Source: Mesostigma viride
Taxonomy: Eukaryota; Streptophyta; Mesostigmatophyceae; Mesostigmatales; Mesostigmataceae
Reading direction: 5' to 3'
DNA length: 64,000 nt
Assembly (NCBI GenBank): GCA_009746045.1
Contig: RPFO01001162.1
Coordinates: 251,001-315,000 of the forward strand
A model generated the notes under the pieces. It was given only the letters and a program-made list of their open reading frames with translations. It did no database searches and was not told the DNA's origin. Of this stretch, positions 30,019-41,554 are shown one piece after another. The position numbers and the translations under genes were made by a program. Positions within the stretch are counted from its first letter, which is position 1. Each line of letters opens with the position of its first letter.

Positions 30019-32023
30019 TGTCTGAGGTTATGCCCACCTCTTGCCGTGTATTTATGCTAGGTAGTCTAGCCGTGTGCTATTCCAACTTATCGCATCACAT
30101 TTTATATAGTGGCGAGTGAGATATTTAGTGCCGATGGTCCTATTCCGGCACTGAGCGTGCAATATGTGTGGCGATAGTTAGAGTGGCCGTACCTATGTCC
30201 ACGTCATGATGCGCCTGCACCTGTGCGCACTACTTTCTAGAATGTGCACCGTATGCATGCATTCGACACCACTAGTGATGCTGACCTGTCATTTGTGCCA
30301 GCCGTTAGATTGTCGCCAAGGGTAGTGCCGACCCCATGCCACCGTGCATGATTTTAGGGTTGGCAACTCCACGAACTCTCCCCTTTTCCTTGCTAGCAAG
30401 TGACAATGTAGCAATTTAGGCTAATGGCTGCCCGATGGCAAGGGCAATGCCATAGCCGTGCTGCCAATATGCGTTAATTAATTCTAATGAATTACGTCAA
30501 TTATCATGTTGACCAAGTAACGCATTATACATATTTAAACATGGTATCGGAGCTGATGGTTCATGGTCTTTCAGCCTTTGCCTGGCGAGCATTATTTTCT
30601 TCCCACCTCGAGGACGAGGTGTGCTTGCATCGCCGGCACTTTCGTTGGAGTTTCGCCTTTGCGCGAGTCTGGCCACGGCCGTTGTAGTCCGCCAAGCCAT
30701 TTACGAGGACAGCGCAGCTAGCACTTGGTGCCGCTGGCGTTGCTGCCAGCAGACCTGGATTCGGTGTGTTGCATATATTTGCGTAAAACAGATTCGTGAG
30801 CACACCCGCAGCTGCCAGTGTGCATGGTGTGCAAGCGTTGACGCTGGATGCCTGAAGTCCGTGTTTGGTTCTGGGCGGGGACAGCCAACTTTTTTATTTT
30901 TTTGACGACAGCAAATTGTTTGTTCCGGATGCTGATTCCGCTGCTGGCACAGTGAGCCGTGAGGCTTCGAGCCCATTTTCGCAGAGTCTACGAGCTGATA
31001 TCGCCTTGTATGGCAAGCGGCACTGATCCGCTAGACTTTTATACTCGACTTTTTATGTCGAGCGCCCAGTGCCTGCCCGAGAGCCACGTGCCGTGAGCCT
31101 AGTGCCGGGAGAGCCCGTAAGAGCCGCTGAGCCAGGAGCCGCCGAGCCAAGGAGCCTAGAGCCAAGAGCCAGGGGGTGTATGAGCCGAGCGCCTTTTGTC
31201 GAGATTTCGTTGATAATCAGTTCGGATTTTTTATGACCTGCCGGCCATTGTTTTTTGTCATAGTTGAGCTAGTCCTTTGTTGGCCGTTGACCTGAAAGGA
31301 CCTTCTCCTTGAGGGGGGGTGCCTGATTCCCCATATTTCTTGCTGGTACTGAGTTTGAACCTCCTTATCCCCACCATGGTTAGCCGTGTAAGGGGGGTAT
31401 GCCAGGGTGTTTTGTACCCGGCTATCCTACCTAGTTATTGAGGGGGGAGAGGAAGGAGTGTCATGTTTCTTTTGAGCACGCATGAGCTGTGCAAGGGGGG
31501 TGTCTGAGGTTATGCCCACCTCTTGCCGTGTATTTATGCTAGGTAGTCTAGCCGTGTGCTATTCCAACTTATCGCATCACATTTTATATAGTGGCGAGTG
31601 AGATATTTAGTGCCGATGGTCCTATTCCGGCACTGAGCGTGCAATATGTGTGGCGATAGTTAGAGTGGCCGTACCTATGTCCACGTCATGATGCGCCTGC
31701 ACCTGTGCGCACTACTTTCTAGAATGTGCACCGTATGCATGCATTCGACACCACTAGTGATGCTGACCTGTCATTTGTGCCAGCCGTTAGATTGTCGCCA
31801 AGGGTAGTGCCGACCCCATGCCACCGTGCATGATTTTAGGGTTGGCAACTCCACGAACTCTCCCCTTTTCCTTGCTAGCAAGTGACAATGTAGCAATTTA
31901 GGCTAATGGCTGCCCGATGGCAAGGGCAATGCCATAGCCGTGCTGCCAATATGCGTTAATTAATTCTAATGAATTACGTCAATTATCATGTTGACCAAGT
32001 AACGCATTATACATATCTAAACA
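30019..32023 (+). mobile_element. TRIM/LARD retrotransposon, copy 2 (523 bp LTRs, 959 bp interior)
   Basis: LTRs 30019-30541 and 31501-32023 differ by eye at one base. Perfect 5 bp target duplication GGTAG at 30014-30018 and 32024-32028. The primer-binding site TGGTATCGGAGC starts at 30542, directly after the 5' LTR, and a purine run GCAAGGGGGG ends at 31500. The interior has an ATG overlapping the primer site and a short frame (MVSELMVHGLSAFAWRALF) but no gag or pol motif. It depends on an autonomous relative not present here. The unit lies inside a minus-strand coding sequence. Confidence 0.9.
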
Positions 32024-32730
32024 GGTAGCTCGCTGGGGTCGGCCAGGGGTTCTGTCAGGGCCGGGTACGTGTAGTCCTGCTCGATCAGCGGCGTGCGGCG
32101 TGGGCGGCGCAGGGACGCCCGCAGGCGCCAGGCCCGCGGCCGCCAGAGGGCCAAGCGGCGGAGGCTGCGGGGGGGCGCCGAGCAGCCGGGACTGGGAGGA
32201 ATGCCACTGGTCAAGCTGCTGCTGCGGTGAGCCAGAGAGCGTCCGCGGCGCCGGCTGCGCGCCGCCGGCTGGCCGCGTTGGGCGTGACGCAGGCGGGTCC
32301 AGGCGTAATGGCCGTGCTGGTACTGGAGGTGGGCGAAGTACTCGCGGACATGGAGGTCCTCCTGCTCCTTGGTCGCCTGCCGGATGTTTGAGTGGTATTC
32401 GGCTTTAATTGAGGCGGGCATAGCGGTCGGGGTCGCGGTTGTCGCGCAGGGCTTGCCGGGCCTGGATGACGGCGGGGAGCCGGTGCAGGCTGGTGAAGCG
32501 GGGCGGGCGGCGGGGGGCCAGCAGGGCCCCTGCCGCGGGCAGCTTGCCAGCGAGGTGCCGAAGGGCCGATGCCGGGCCGGCAGCGGGCAGCTGGGCGTGG
32601 CTTGTCGCGTTTGCGTGCAACTAATAATCTCCGGCATCACTATATGTCCTGGCCATTCAGCTTTTGGGAACCCCAGGTGAGCTATAAAGCTGAAATGCCT
32701 GACCTGGTCCCATGCACATGCAGCTGCCAC
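32024..32730 (-). pseudogene. Upstream coding part of the gene split by TRIM copy 2
   Basis: Minus-strand, GC-rich. Protein-like segments: PPRFTSLHRLPAVIQARQ and ALRDNRDPDRYARL in one frame (32620-32405), then EYHSNIRQATKEQEDLHV and REYFAHLQYQHGHYAWTRL in another, and finally LIEQDYTYPALTEPLADPSEL reaching the TRIM. One frameshift lies near 32410, and the middle may contain another. The gene continued into 30018-29875 before insertion. The helical, Gln/Arg-rich middle is unrecognised; it could be host or an old transposon ORF. Confidence 0.45.
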
Positions 32731-32799
32731 ATCTTTGGGAGACGTAGGTTACTGCCATATGTATCCATTCAAAGGATGAGCCGACGCTTACCATGCGTC

Positions 32800-34025
32800 G
32801 CTCTAGACCCCCGTTGATTGGCCACGAATTAACTGACCGTCTAAGGACGCCTATTGAGATGTATCCCTCTGCTCTAGAAACTGATAGCCTCGTGACTTGT
32901 CTCATGGATGAATCAGATGGTTCACAGCTGCAACTTGAATTGCACTTTTTAATTAATTATATTGATAGTCGACCTTGTACAATCACATCCGCAATTGTGT
33001 TGCCCACGACTGAGGACGAACACACCCTACACAAGGAAACGGATGTCAACAAGCCTTGCCTCAAGATGTGAGGACAAACGAAGGCTCGACATGAAGGTAC
33101 ATGAAAGAGACTACACGCTGCCGGTGTCTCTTTCCCACACATTTAGTCAAGCCCACACGAGTCACCAAAGCAACACACGCTTGATTGTACACGCTTGTCA
33201 GAACACGATAAACGTTTGTCGTGATTCCTGACACAACAAAACCGCATGCATTCCAGAAATGCCGTCCTGACATTTTCACCACACATAAGAGCATCTAAAA
33301 ACTGGCATCATGACAAACTAAAATTGCCGCCTCACTGCACGTTTTATCTGGCACAAACCGAAGCATTTTTCTGCATGTCCAGGACATATCTAGTAATGAG
33401 TGCCGAACGACCAAACCTGAAGGTCGCAGCATATAATATCTTTCACACGATCTGCACTTTCACTCGTGACTGGCGACGCAATCGACGCTTCAAATGACAC
33501 GTGTAAAGGGTTGTCGTAAGCTGCGGCATCTGTGCCATAAGAGGTAGCCAGGTTGAAATCCTGCCAGAAACACAATACCACCTCCCCTCTAGCCTAGGCT
33601 CCACCACGCCCTTAATTCCTAATTCCTGGACAACCCACATAACGTTGTCCAGGACCTGTCTCAACCAAGTCCTGACTGTGCGTCGCGCCTATATTGCCTG
33701 ATCGATCGAGCGCCCACGCTATTCCAAGCATAGCCTAACCAGCGCATCTCAGTGTCCCAATAACTACTGGTGACAGTGCTGATTCTGTCGGACGCATCTC
33801 CATGCGTAACTCACGCACTGGCAGCGTCCCTATGCTGACTGCTCCCGATGTGGTCTGTTGCTATCAACAATACCTATACTGCATTACTGTAATAATGCCA
33901 TTCCAACCCTTGTCGCGTACTCGTGCCAAACTCCCTGCACTGACAGAAGCCTCGTTGGCCCTCATGAGGTATGGCTGCATGGGTGATCGATGGGCCACAT
34001 GCTAGCCTTACCCCACTAGTGCTGC
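32800..34025 (-). repeat. 3' LTR of gypsy element G1 (approximate limits)
   Basis: Clearly related along its length to the G2 LTR at 40247-41383. Shared blocks include GCATTCCAG..GCCGTCCTG, CACCACACAT, and GCATA(TA)ATAT.CTTTCA or CTTCAGACA followed by ATCTGCAC. On the minus strand it would start TGGGCAGCACTAG just after the purine tract AGCGAGGGGGGGAGAAAAG (34050-34030). The far end is not well defined. Confidence 0.6.
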
Positions 34026-34046
34026 CCACTTTTCTCCCCCCCCTCG

Positions 34047-37000
34047 CTACCAAGTCCTTTGCTGGGTAGCAAGCAACAAAGTGGCAGTAGCTGCTTGAAT
34101 CGCATGAGTGGTGAACCCCGCAGCAATGCATGCACACAGGCAAAACCAGGAACCCTCAGGTACCTGAGACAGAGGGGGTTGAAGGCAGTGAAGATGCCAG
34201 CCGCAGTTGCAGTGATCACACAGCAACATGACCTCAGGCTGGTCGACCCGGTGACAAATTTGACACTGCGCATCGCGGATGCGCCTAGCGGTGTGCGGCT
34301 GGATGCTCCGTGCCAGGTGGGGCATGGAGCAAGGAGACAGGTTCGACACATTGTCAGTGGTCTTACTACCATGCATCCGCACCTTCGAGGACGGCCACCC
34401 CCGAAGGCTTAATCTCCACAATGCGAAGGATGGTGGGCCCGGCCGTGACGTCCAGCGTGTGTTGGGGTTGAGTCCGCAGAAACACATACTGGCCGGGGTG
34501 GAACTGCAGCCGCCTGGCCATATACTTGCCACCCCGTTGCTGGGCGTACCGCAGTGTGTCGCGGTGCTGCGCGATCAACAGATTGTTCATCGCGATGGGC
34601 ATCACCTTCTTAAAAGTGGCGGCGCGCGCCACAACCTCCCGCAGCCACTCATTGGCGTCATCCCATTGAATCGGCTGGGGGTGAGCTTCCTGCACCTCAG
34701 AGGGCAACAATGGTGCCCGACCAAAGAGCAGAAAATAGGGGGGAGAACTGGGCGAGGGATTCTTGTGGGCTCATCCGGTAGCCCATGGCGATCCAGGGCC
34801 GGGAGTTCCCTATCCCAGGTGGCCACACGTGCTGCTTGCAACGCCCATTTGCGCAGCGCCTGTTTGACTGTCTGAACCAAACGCTCAGCCAGTCCATTGG
34901 CCTGAGGGTGCTCCCGCGACGTGTACCGATGATCGATGGAGCAGGAATCCAATAGCTCTTGGAATTCCCCACGAAATTCCCCGCCTTGGTCTGAAACCAC
35001 CTCCGCCGGTGCCCCATACCGAGCAATAACATCCAGGAAGTAGGTGGCTGTGGTGGCGGCGTGCTTGTCGGGTAGGGGAATCAGTTCCAGCCACTTGCTG
35101 AACGATTCCACACACACCATGACGTAACGGTTGCCGGAAGTGCTGAGCTCAAAGGGCCCACACAAGTCGACGTGCCACCGGTAGAACAAGCCCCGGATGG
35201 GCAAGGTCATGAGCTCCTTGTCATGATGGTCCAGGTTGAAACGCGCTTTCGCGCGAGCACACTCAGCACAACTGGCTACCTGCCGTGCTATGGCATGCTT
35301 CATGCCCGCCCACCAATAGACCCCACGCACCATGGCACCTGTGCGGTTTGCACCCATGTGCCCGAACCGCTCATGGTAATGTGCAACGAGGGCAGCACGC
35401 TTGTCAGGGGGCGGCACGACCAGCTTGCGGCGCCCCACAAGCTTGTAGACCTGGTTGCCCTCCCAGGTATAATTCACAGCCCGGCGCTCCACGCGCTCTT
35501 GCTCGGCTTGCCTCTGCGTCGGTGTCCAGTCAGCAGGGGCTGGAGAGGCAGGCAAACCCTGCACCCGCTCGAGAACCCTCCCATCCAGCCACACGTCCCC
35601 AGCGCAGCACTCCACCGCAATGGCGTGACTAGCGGCAGCATGCAGCACCACACAGCCCATGCTCGCCGGATCCACCGGCTGCGCAAGCGTGTCTTCAGCC
35701 AAAGGAAGAAATATCACGCCCTGGGATGGCGTGAAAGCCGCTGGCCGTACAGGATTGGCGTAGCACGCAAACTCCGCCACGGCATCACTGCAGGAAAGCC
35801 ATCGCGACTCGGAATCGCATGGCCCGGCTGCGTTGACAAAGACGACTGAGCCCTGTGGTCCCTCCGCGCCCTGCGCTCGCGCCCCCGTCCGGTCCTCTGA
35901 CGTTGCCAAAGCATAGCGTGATAAGACATCGGCATTGGAATGGTCCACCCCAGCGCGGTGTACAATGGTCATGTTATATTCTTGAATAATCATGGCCCAG
36001 CGCGCCAGCTTGCCTGTCAGATTAGCACTTGTCATCAACCACTGCAGTGGCTGATGGTCGGTGACCAGCGTGAACTGACGCCCGAACAAGTATGGCCGAA
36101 AATGTTTGATGGCCCACACCACGGCCAGAGCCTTGCCCTCATACGATGAGTACTTGGCCTCAGCCGTGTTGTTGCTCCTGCTGGCATACGCCACCACATG
36201 TTCCTTGCCATATATGCACGTCCTTCTAGTGCCAACACAGCACCAAGTCCAACCCTGGACCAATCCGTGTATAGCACAAATGGCTGGGCATAGTCGGGCT
36301 GACGGAGTATCGGCGCTGAGGTGAGCTCTGCCTTGATGGTCTCAATGGCGCGTTGCTGCGCCGGACCCCATGCCCAGACTGCACCTTTCTCCAACAGCTC
36401 CGTCAGTGGCTTAACCTTGGTGCTGAAGTTGGGGATATAACCTCGGTAATACCCCGCCAGCCCCAGGTAAGCCCGCACACCCGCCACATCCGTGGGCGTT
36501 GCCGCGTTGACGATCGCTTCCACCTTGGCCGCTTGTGGAGTTCTGCCGCCAGGAATGATCTGGTGTCCGAGGAAGTCGAGGCTCCGCTGCGCAAACCGAC
36601 ACTTCTCGGGATGCAGCTTTAGGTTGGCTCGCGCCAGTGCCATGCGCACCTGCTCAAGGTGCTGGAGGTGTTGCTCAAATGTCTCACTGAAGATGATCAC
36701 ATCATCAATGTAACACGCAGCGAATGGCATGCCATTCAACACTTGATCCATGGCACGCTGAAAGATGGCACTCGCATTCCTATGCCCGAAAGGCATCCTG
36801 ACCCACTCATAGAGTCGGTGGCCCCCCCAGAACGCGAGCTTGCGTTGGTCACCCTCCGCCACTTGGATTTGGTGAAACCCACTGCGGAGGTCTAGGGATG
36901 AGATGAACTGCACGCGTGGCGATATCCGGTCAAGCACATCGTCCACTCGCGGCATGGGGTACCTGTCCATCGGGGTGTGTGCGTTGAGTTGCCGCAGGTC

Positions 37001-37155
37001 CGTCGCCATGCGCATCCCAGTCCATTCACCTGTCACCGCATCCTTCTTGGGCGCCACGACGGTCGCGGCCGCATAGTTGGATGTGGATGACCGAATGATG
37101 CCAGCAGGCTGCCTCCAGCTCCTCGCATTGTTGATGCACAAACTCCAGCTCAACT
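34047..37155 (-). pseudogene. gypsy G1 RT, RNase H, integrase, PHD finger (frameshifted)
   Basis: RT is well preserved (YPMPRVDD, SSLDLRSGFHQ, YIDDVIIFS) in the frame 37153-36250; RNase H and integrase continue in a second frame 36263-34780 (YTDWS, then HVDLCGPF, SDQGGEF and GLAERLVQ catalytic residues); the C-terminal region and PHD finger (CQICH, MLLCDHCNCGWH) are in a third (34532-34047). Frameshifts lie near 36230, 34770 and 34400-34550. The RNase H acidic residue seen in G2 as YEGEA is YEGKA here, so activity is probably lost. Order and neighbours match G2, its closest relative in the window. Confidence 0.85.
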
Positions 37156-37159
37156 TGAC

Positions 37160-37670
37160 TCAGCCGGTGTTGTCGGCGAAACAGTGGCTGATCGGTGTCC
37201 AGCGGGACCCGCATCTGCCCACCATTGTAGCATCCCAGCTCTTGACTGCATATGCTGAATGCAAACGCGTTGCGCGCACCTTCCAGCCACTTGAGCAGCC
37301 TCGCGCGTTGCTCAGCTGTGAGGTGCTCACATGCAGACGCTCCATTGATGGTTTGCTGCCGGGTCGCTTGCGCTCGAGACAGCCACCGTGCATGTGCACA
37401 GCCACCGTGGGACCGCGCACGGCCGCCGACTGAAACAGCATGTATGCCGCCGCTCCCGGCGTAATGGCTCGCTCGATCTCCCACCTGCCGTTGTGCCTTC
37501 GCCACGAGGAACTGAAAGGCCGGAGCCGCCGAGAACACACAGCTGGTGAGGAGCGCAGTCATGAGGATGACTGACCATACCTGGCGCCAGGTGTAGGACC
37601 ACCCTTGGCCCCTGCCGCCTGCACGCTCCGCCTTAGGCACACCAGCCGGCGCAGCACCGGTGGGTGGAGA
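37160..37670 (-). pseudogene. gypsy G1 linker with hydrophobic segment, frameshifted
   Basis: Contains VWSVILMTALLTSCVF, the counterpart of a hydrophobic segment in G2 at 46340-46393, then the pre-RT stretch ending PLFRRQHRLSQVELEFV. A frame change lies near 37530 and another near 37100. Preservation of the hydrophobic block in both elements suggests that it mattered. Confidence 0.6.
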
Positions 37671-37674
37671 AGTG

Positions 37675-38950
37675 TCACTCTGCGCCTGTGCAGTCGCAGC
37701 ATGGACGGGGAGTGCAACCCGCTGCACCCTCCGCACACCTTGCACTGCTAGCAAGGTGTACCCCACCTGCCATGCAGGCTGACATGGCCTGGCCAATGAG
37801 CGACCATCGCTCCACCTCCAGGAGCCCTGGGGCGGCGGATGCACCTTCGGCAAAGCCCATGCTTAGTTCACGAAACCCCGCGGACCCGTGGCTGAACCAT
37901 GCAAGAGACCTGTGGCACGCTCCCACACAAGCCCCTTGCCCCGGTCACGATAAGCCTGGGACCCTTGGTAACTGACAAGGGTGGGCAGTGCTCGCATGGG
38001 GGCGCCTGCCTTGTTGACGGGCGCGTCGGGTGCCTGATCATCGTGCTCCACATACTGCGCCGTGAGTTGACTGGGCAACACGACATCAACCGGTGGCAGC
38101 TCAATGTGGCTAGCGACATGCTGCATCACCGCCTGCATGCGTAGAACCTTGGCCAGCGATGTTGGTCCAGAACGCGCGCAGCCGATAGGTATTCCCTCCC
38201 AGCCCGGCATTGTCCGACACCACGGGTTCCCCCAAAATACCCACAATGGTGCCCCAATCCTCCCGAACAGTGGGGCTGGGACTGTCCACCGCCACTACGT
38301 TTTCAAATAAGTAGGCGGGTGGCACCTGCTGCAGCTGCTGGAGCTCGCCCACAATGCGCACCATGTCCCAAAATAGGCCGCTCCTGCTGTCGGCAAGGCC
38401 CCGGCCATGCCCAGCCTGGCTCATGCCTTGGCACTCCCAGCCAGCAATGACCAACCCTACCTCGCCATGTTGTGAGATGAGGCGGCGCAGCTGCTGCTGC
38501 CCAAGGAAGCGCACGTCATGAGTGCCCTCGCCGAAGACATCAGCCCAGGCGGATGGAGGAAATTGTGCTGGGTATGCTTGCATGCGACAAGATAGCGCAG
38601 TGGTGCAAATATGCCGCCCTGGCTGTGAGCGATGCCTCCACCGCAATGAGCTTGCTGCATACCCCCCCGCTGCTCAGGAAACCGGCTATGCCGCCACCCA
38701 TACCTGCGAACAGCTCCAGCACGACGGTGGCACGCCCGAAGTCCGGGATGCGTTCCAGCACCTCTGCGCTAAAGCCGGGGTACGGCGTGATGGCACCCGG
38801 CTGGCGCCGCTTCCCCCCAGCACCCTTGGGCAGTGCCTGACATGCCGCCATCACCCGTGCGCGCACATCGCGCAGGCGTGGCAGGGGCGCAACCTGGGCA
38901 AGCCAACTTTGCCTCTGCGCATCCCGCGCTGGCAACGCCGCAGGCAGCAC
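37675..38950 (-). pseudogene. gypsy G1 C5-cytosine methyltransferase domain (broken)
   Basis: Methyltransferase motifs are recognisable in order but in several frames: motif I VVLELFAGMGGGIAGF (frame 38950-38540), motif IV VIAGWECQGMSQAG and motif VI AYLFENV (38646-38110), target-recognition region LPTLVSYQGSQAYRDRGKG (38246-37863) and motif X ERWSLIGQAMS (37926-37675). Frameshifts lie near 38640, 38150 and 37880. The sequence is the homologue of the open domain in G2. It is no longer expressible as one protein, yet its presence in an older, independent element shows that the domain was inherited by the family and not captured once by G2. Confidence 0.85.
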
Positions 38951-38959
38951 ACACCGGTG

Positions 38960-40104
38960 CCTATCGCGCGCGCGTGCTTGTCGCTAGCCGCTTGCGCCAT
39001 GTGCACCGCTTGCGTGTCCGGCCACACGCCCCCCCCCCAGTTCTCAGCCGCATCCCCTGGCTCCACCTCTATGCTGGCGGGCGACACCACTGCAGCCACA
39101 CACGCGTCTAGCGACACCACCCCCTGCGGGTTAGGCTCCGGGTCGCTGCTGCACTGAATGGGAAGAAGCGCCTTTTGCTTCCCCTCCCCCTGCCAATCAC
39201 GGCGGTAGGTCGCAACCTCCAGCCAAGGGTCAATTATGAGCCCGAGGCGATACATGACGTCCATCCCGATAAGGGCTGCATACCCACACCTGTCGACCAC
39301 CAAGGCCGGCACAGCCACGCAGGCCATCCGCTTTGGGTCCGTGGGGTTGAGGATGACGTTGATCAGCATGGAAGTCATTGCATCGGGTCGCGCCGCTGGC
39401 CCTTTCCATCCCTCCACGAGAACGGTGCTGTCTATGAGCCCGCCGTTCTCACGGGTCGCACCACACATCTTGGCCAGCTCCATGGTGATCACGAGCGGCC
39501 CGGCTCCGCCATCCAGCTTGGTGACGGACTTTGCGCTGGGGCACACCATAGGGCCCCAACAAGTGCCGTCCTCGCTTATTGCCTGGAAAGCAATAGCCGG
39601 GGACCCATCAGGGTGCTTTGCCACCGTGACTGTCCTCGGCACCCGTGACATCCGCTCCTCGCGGGTTGCTTCCCGGGGCATGGTTGGTGCTGGGACGTCT
39701 GCCGGGGTTGCCGGCATAACTGGCATGGTGACCCGCCGCGCAGTTTCCGCCACCGGCAATGTGCGTGCGTCTATAGGCTGTCGGCGCACCGCTGCAGTGC
39801 CGCAGCTGCTTGGTGCACCAACGTGATGCCCCGCTGCCCGCAGCCATCAATCACTTGCCTGGCAGAAAACAAGGGAGCATCAATCACTCCATCCACTGGC
39901 AAGAATGGTGGCAGCTTGCGCCGCTGCTCGGCGTCGGCGGGGTTCGGGTGCTCCAGCAGCGATGACTCACCGCCGGTTGAACCTGCCGGGAACGATGCAG
40001 GAAGCTGGGGTGGCCCCCCCTCACCATTTCCCGTGGTTGGTAGGAACGACGGCAATGCCCGTGCCTGGCTGCCTGCTTGCCTTGGGTAGCTGCCTGGACC
40101 TCGA
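38960..40104 (-). pseudogene. gypsy G1 protease region
   Basis: The frame from 39789 down to about 38990 carries an aspartic-protease-like segment, SVTKLDGGAGPLVIT (a DGG active site instead of DSG), ENGGLIDSTVLVEGWKGPA and YAALIGMDV, matching G2 piece by piece. The part above 39770 is in another frame (LFSARQVIDGCGQRG), so an indel separates them. At 40104 the reading is cut by G2; across the target duplication TCGA it continues in frame into the gag segment at 52185 (WAPIHAV joined to EVQAA). Confidence 0.75.
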
Positions 40105-41383
40105 TGTCGCGTCTGCGTGCCACAATCTCCGGCGCCACCATGGCGGCTGGCCACTCAGCTTAATTTGGTAAAACCCAAATGAGCTGAGCTGATGTGCCTG
40201 CCTTAACTGCATGCCCTGTGGGGTGGGCGAGGACCTGTCCCATGTTTAAAGAAAGGAGGGCTCTCAGCCGAGGACAAGGAACTGTCCCTCGTGCCTGATA
40301 ACCACCTTATTGCCTCCCCTGCTATAGAATAATGCTTTCAAAACACACACTTTGCACAGTCTGATGATGAAGCCGCACATGCGGAGTTTATTGAGAAAGT
40401 TAATACAATTACAACACGTTGATAGTCTCAATATCGATGCACTCCATGCTCACGAGCCCGCAGTTAGGCAGCGCTCCATGACATGCTACCGGCCTTGCTC
40501 CCAAGGAAAGGGAGAAACACGAAGGCCACTAACGAGAGACTCGAAGAGACTACACGCTGCGTGAGAGTCCTCTTCGACTATGAACCAAACCATTCGTCAT
40601 GCCACACGCATGACACACGCCACACTTGTCAGTCCAGCCAGGAATGCCAAAACTATCTTGCTGCCTGAACCATGCGAATAGAAACCGCATTCCAGTTGCC
40701 GTCCTGGCTTTCTACCACACATGCCAACAAAAGCAGGAAGGCATCCCGACAAATCTAAATTGCTACCCTGTTGCCGATCTCATCTCCTAGAGGCTCCGGC
40801 ATTTCTGTCCCTGGGAATGTCCGACATTGAGTCACGTCCAGCAAGGTCGAAGCATAATATCCTTCAGACAATCTGCACGCTCACACCTTGCGTGTGAGTG
40901 GCCCAGCAAACATTGCGTCTAATCGTTCCTTTCTAGAAGAAATCCCTTTGTAGGGCTGCCAGCGATTTCGCATTCATTCCAGCGATCTGGCTCCGCACCG
41001 CAAATTGTCCTTTTCCATTTTCTGTCCAGTCCTCATAACGTTGACCCGCTATTCTACACCACAAAGACACCTGGCCTGTCAATAGCCTCGGCGCTGTTGA
41101 AGTCCAGCAGTCCAGCTTCAGCTCCAGCTGTCCACTAACACGCGTATGATCCTCTCGACGCTGCACACTTGTGCTGCCGTCCGCTCAAGTCAGTGCTGCG
41201 CGCCCAGCTGTGCCTGGCCCGGCGCGCGTGCACGTACACTTTCGTCCGCTCTTATGCTGCAAGTGCTAGTGTCCCCCCCGGTCACTAGCCTTTGTCGAAA
41301 ATGCGTAGAAGACAAATTCCTTGCGCACGTCACCGGTCTTGTGCATAGTGGGCGCCCGGATGACATAGCGCGCGTCCGTGACA
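40105..41383 (-). repeat. 3' LTR of G2 (core 40247-41383 plus 140 bp end)
   Basis: The core matches the 5' LTR 51047-52184 almost perfectly (a handful of differences). It continues for 140 bases to the element end at 40105. That 140 bp extension is not present after the 5' LTR core, where the sequence diverges at 51046. Confidence 0.75.
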
Positions 41384-41385
41384 GC

Positions 41386-41525
41386 TGTCGCGTCTGCGTG
41401 CCACAATCTCCGGCGCCACCATGGCGGCTGGCCACTCAGCTTAATTTGGTAAAACCCAAATGAGCTGAGCTGATGTGCCTGCCTTAACTGCATGCCCTGT
41501 GGGGTGGGCGAGGACCTGTCCCATG
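41386..41525 (-). repeat. 140 bp repeat between G2 purine tract and 3' LTR
   Basis: Identical over 140 bases to 40105-40244. The two copies bracket the LTR core, giving core, internal region, repeat, core, repeat across the element. Confidence 0.9.
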
Positions 41526-41540
41526 ATTCCCCCCCTCGCT
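41526..41540 (-). promoter_or_regulatory. Polypurine tract of G2
   Basis: Minus-strand AGCGAGGGGGGGAAT just after the pol stop region, matching AGCGAGGGGGGGAGAAAAG at the same place in G1. Confidence 0.7.
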
Positions 41541-41554
41541 GGCGACCGGCCCCA

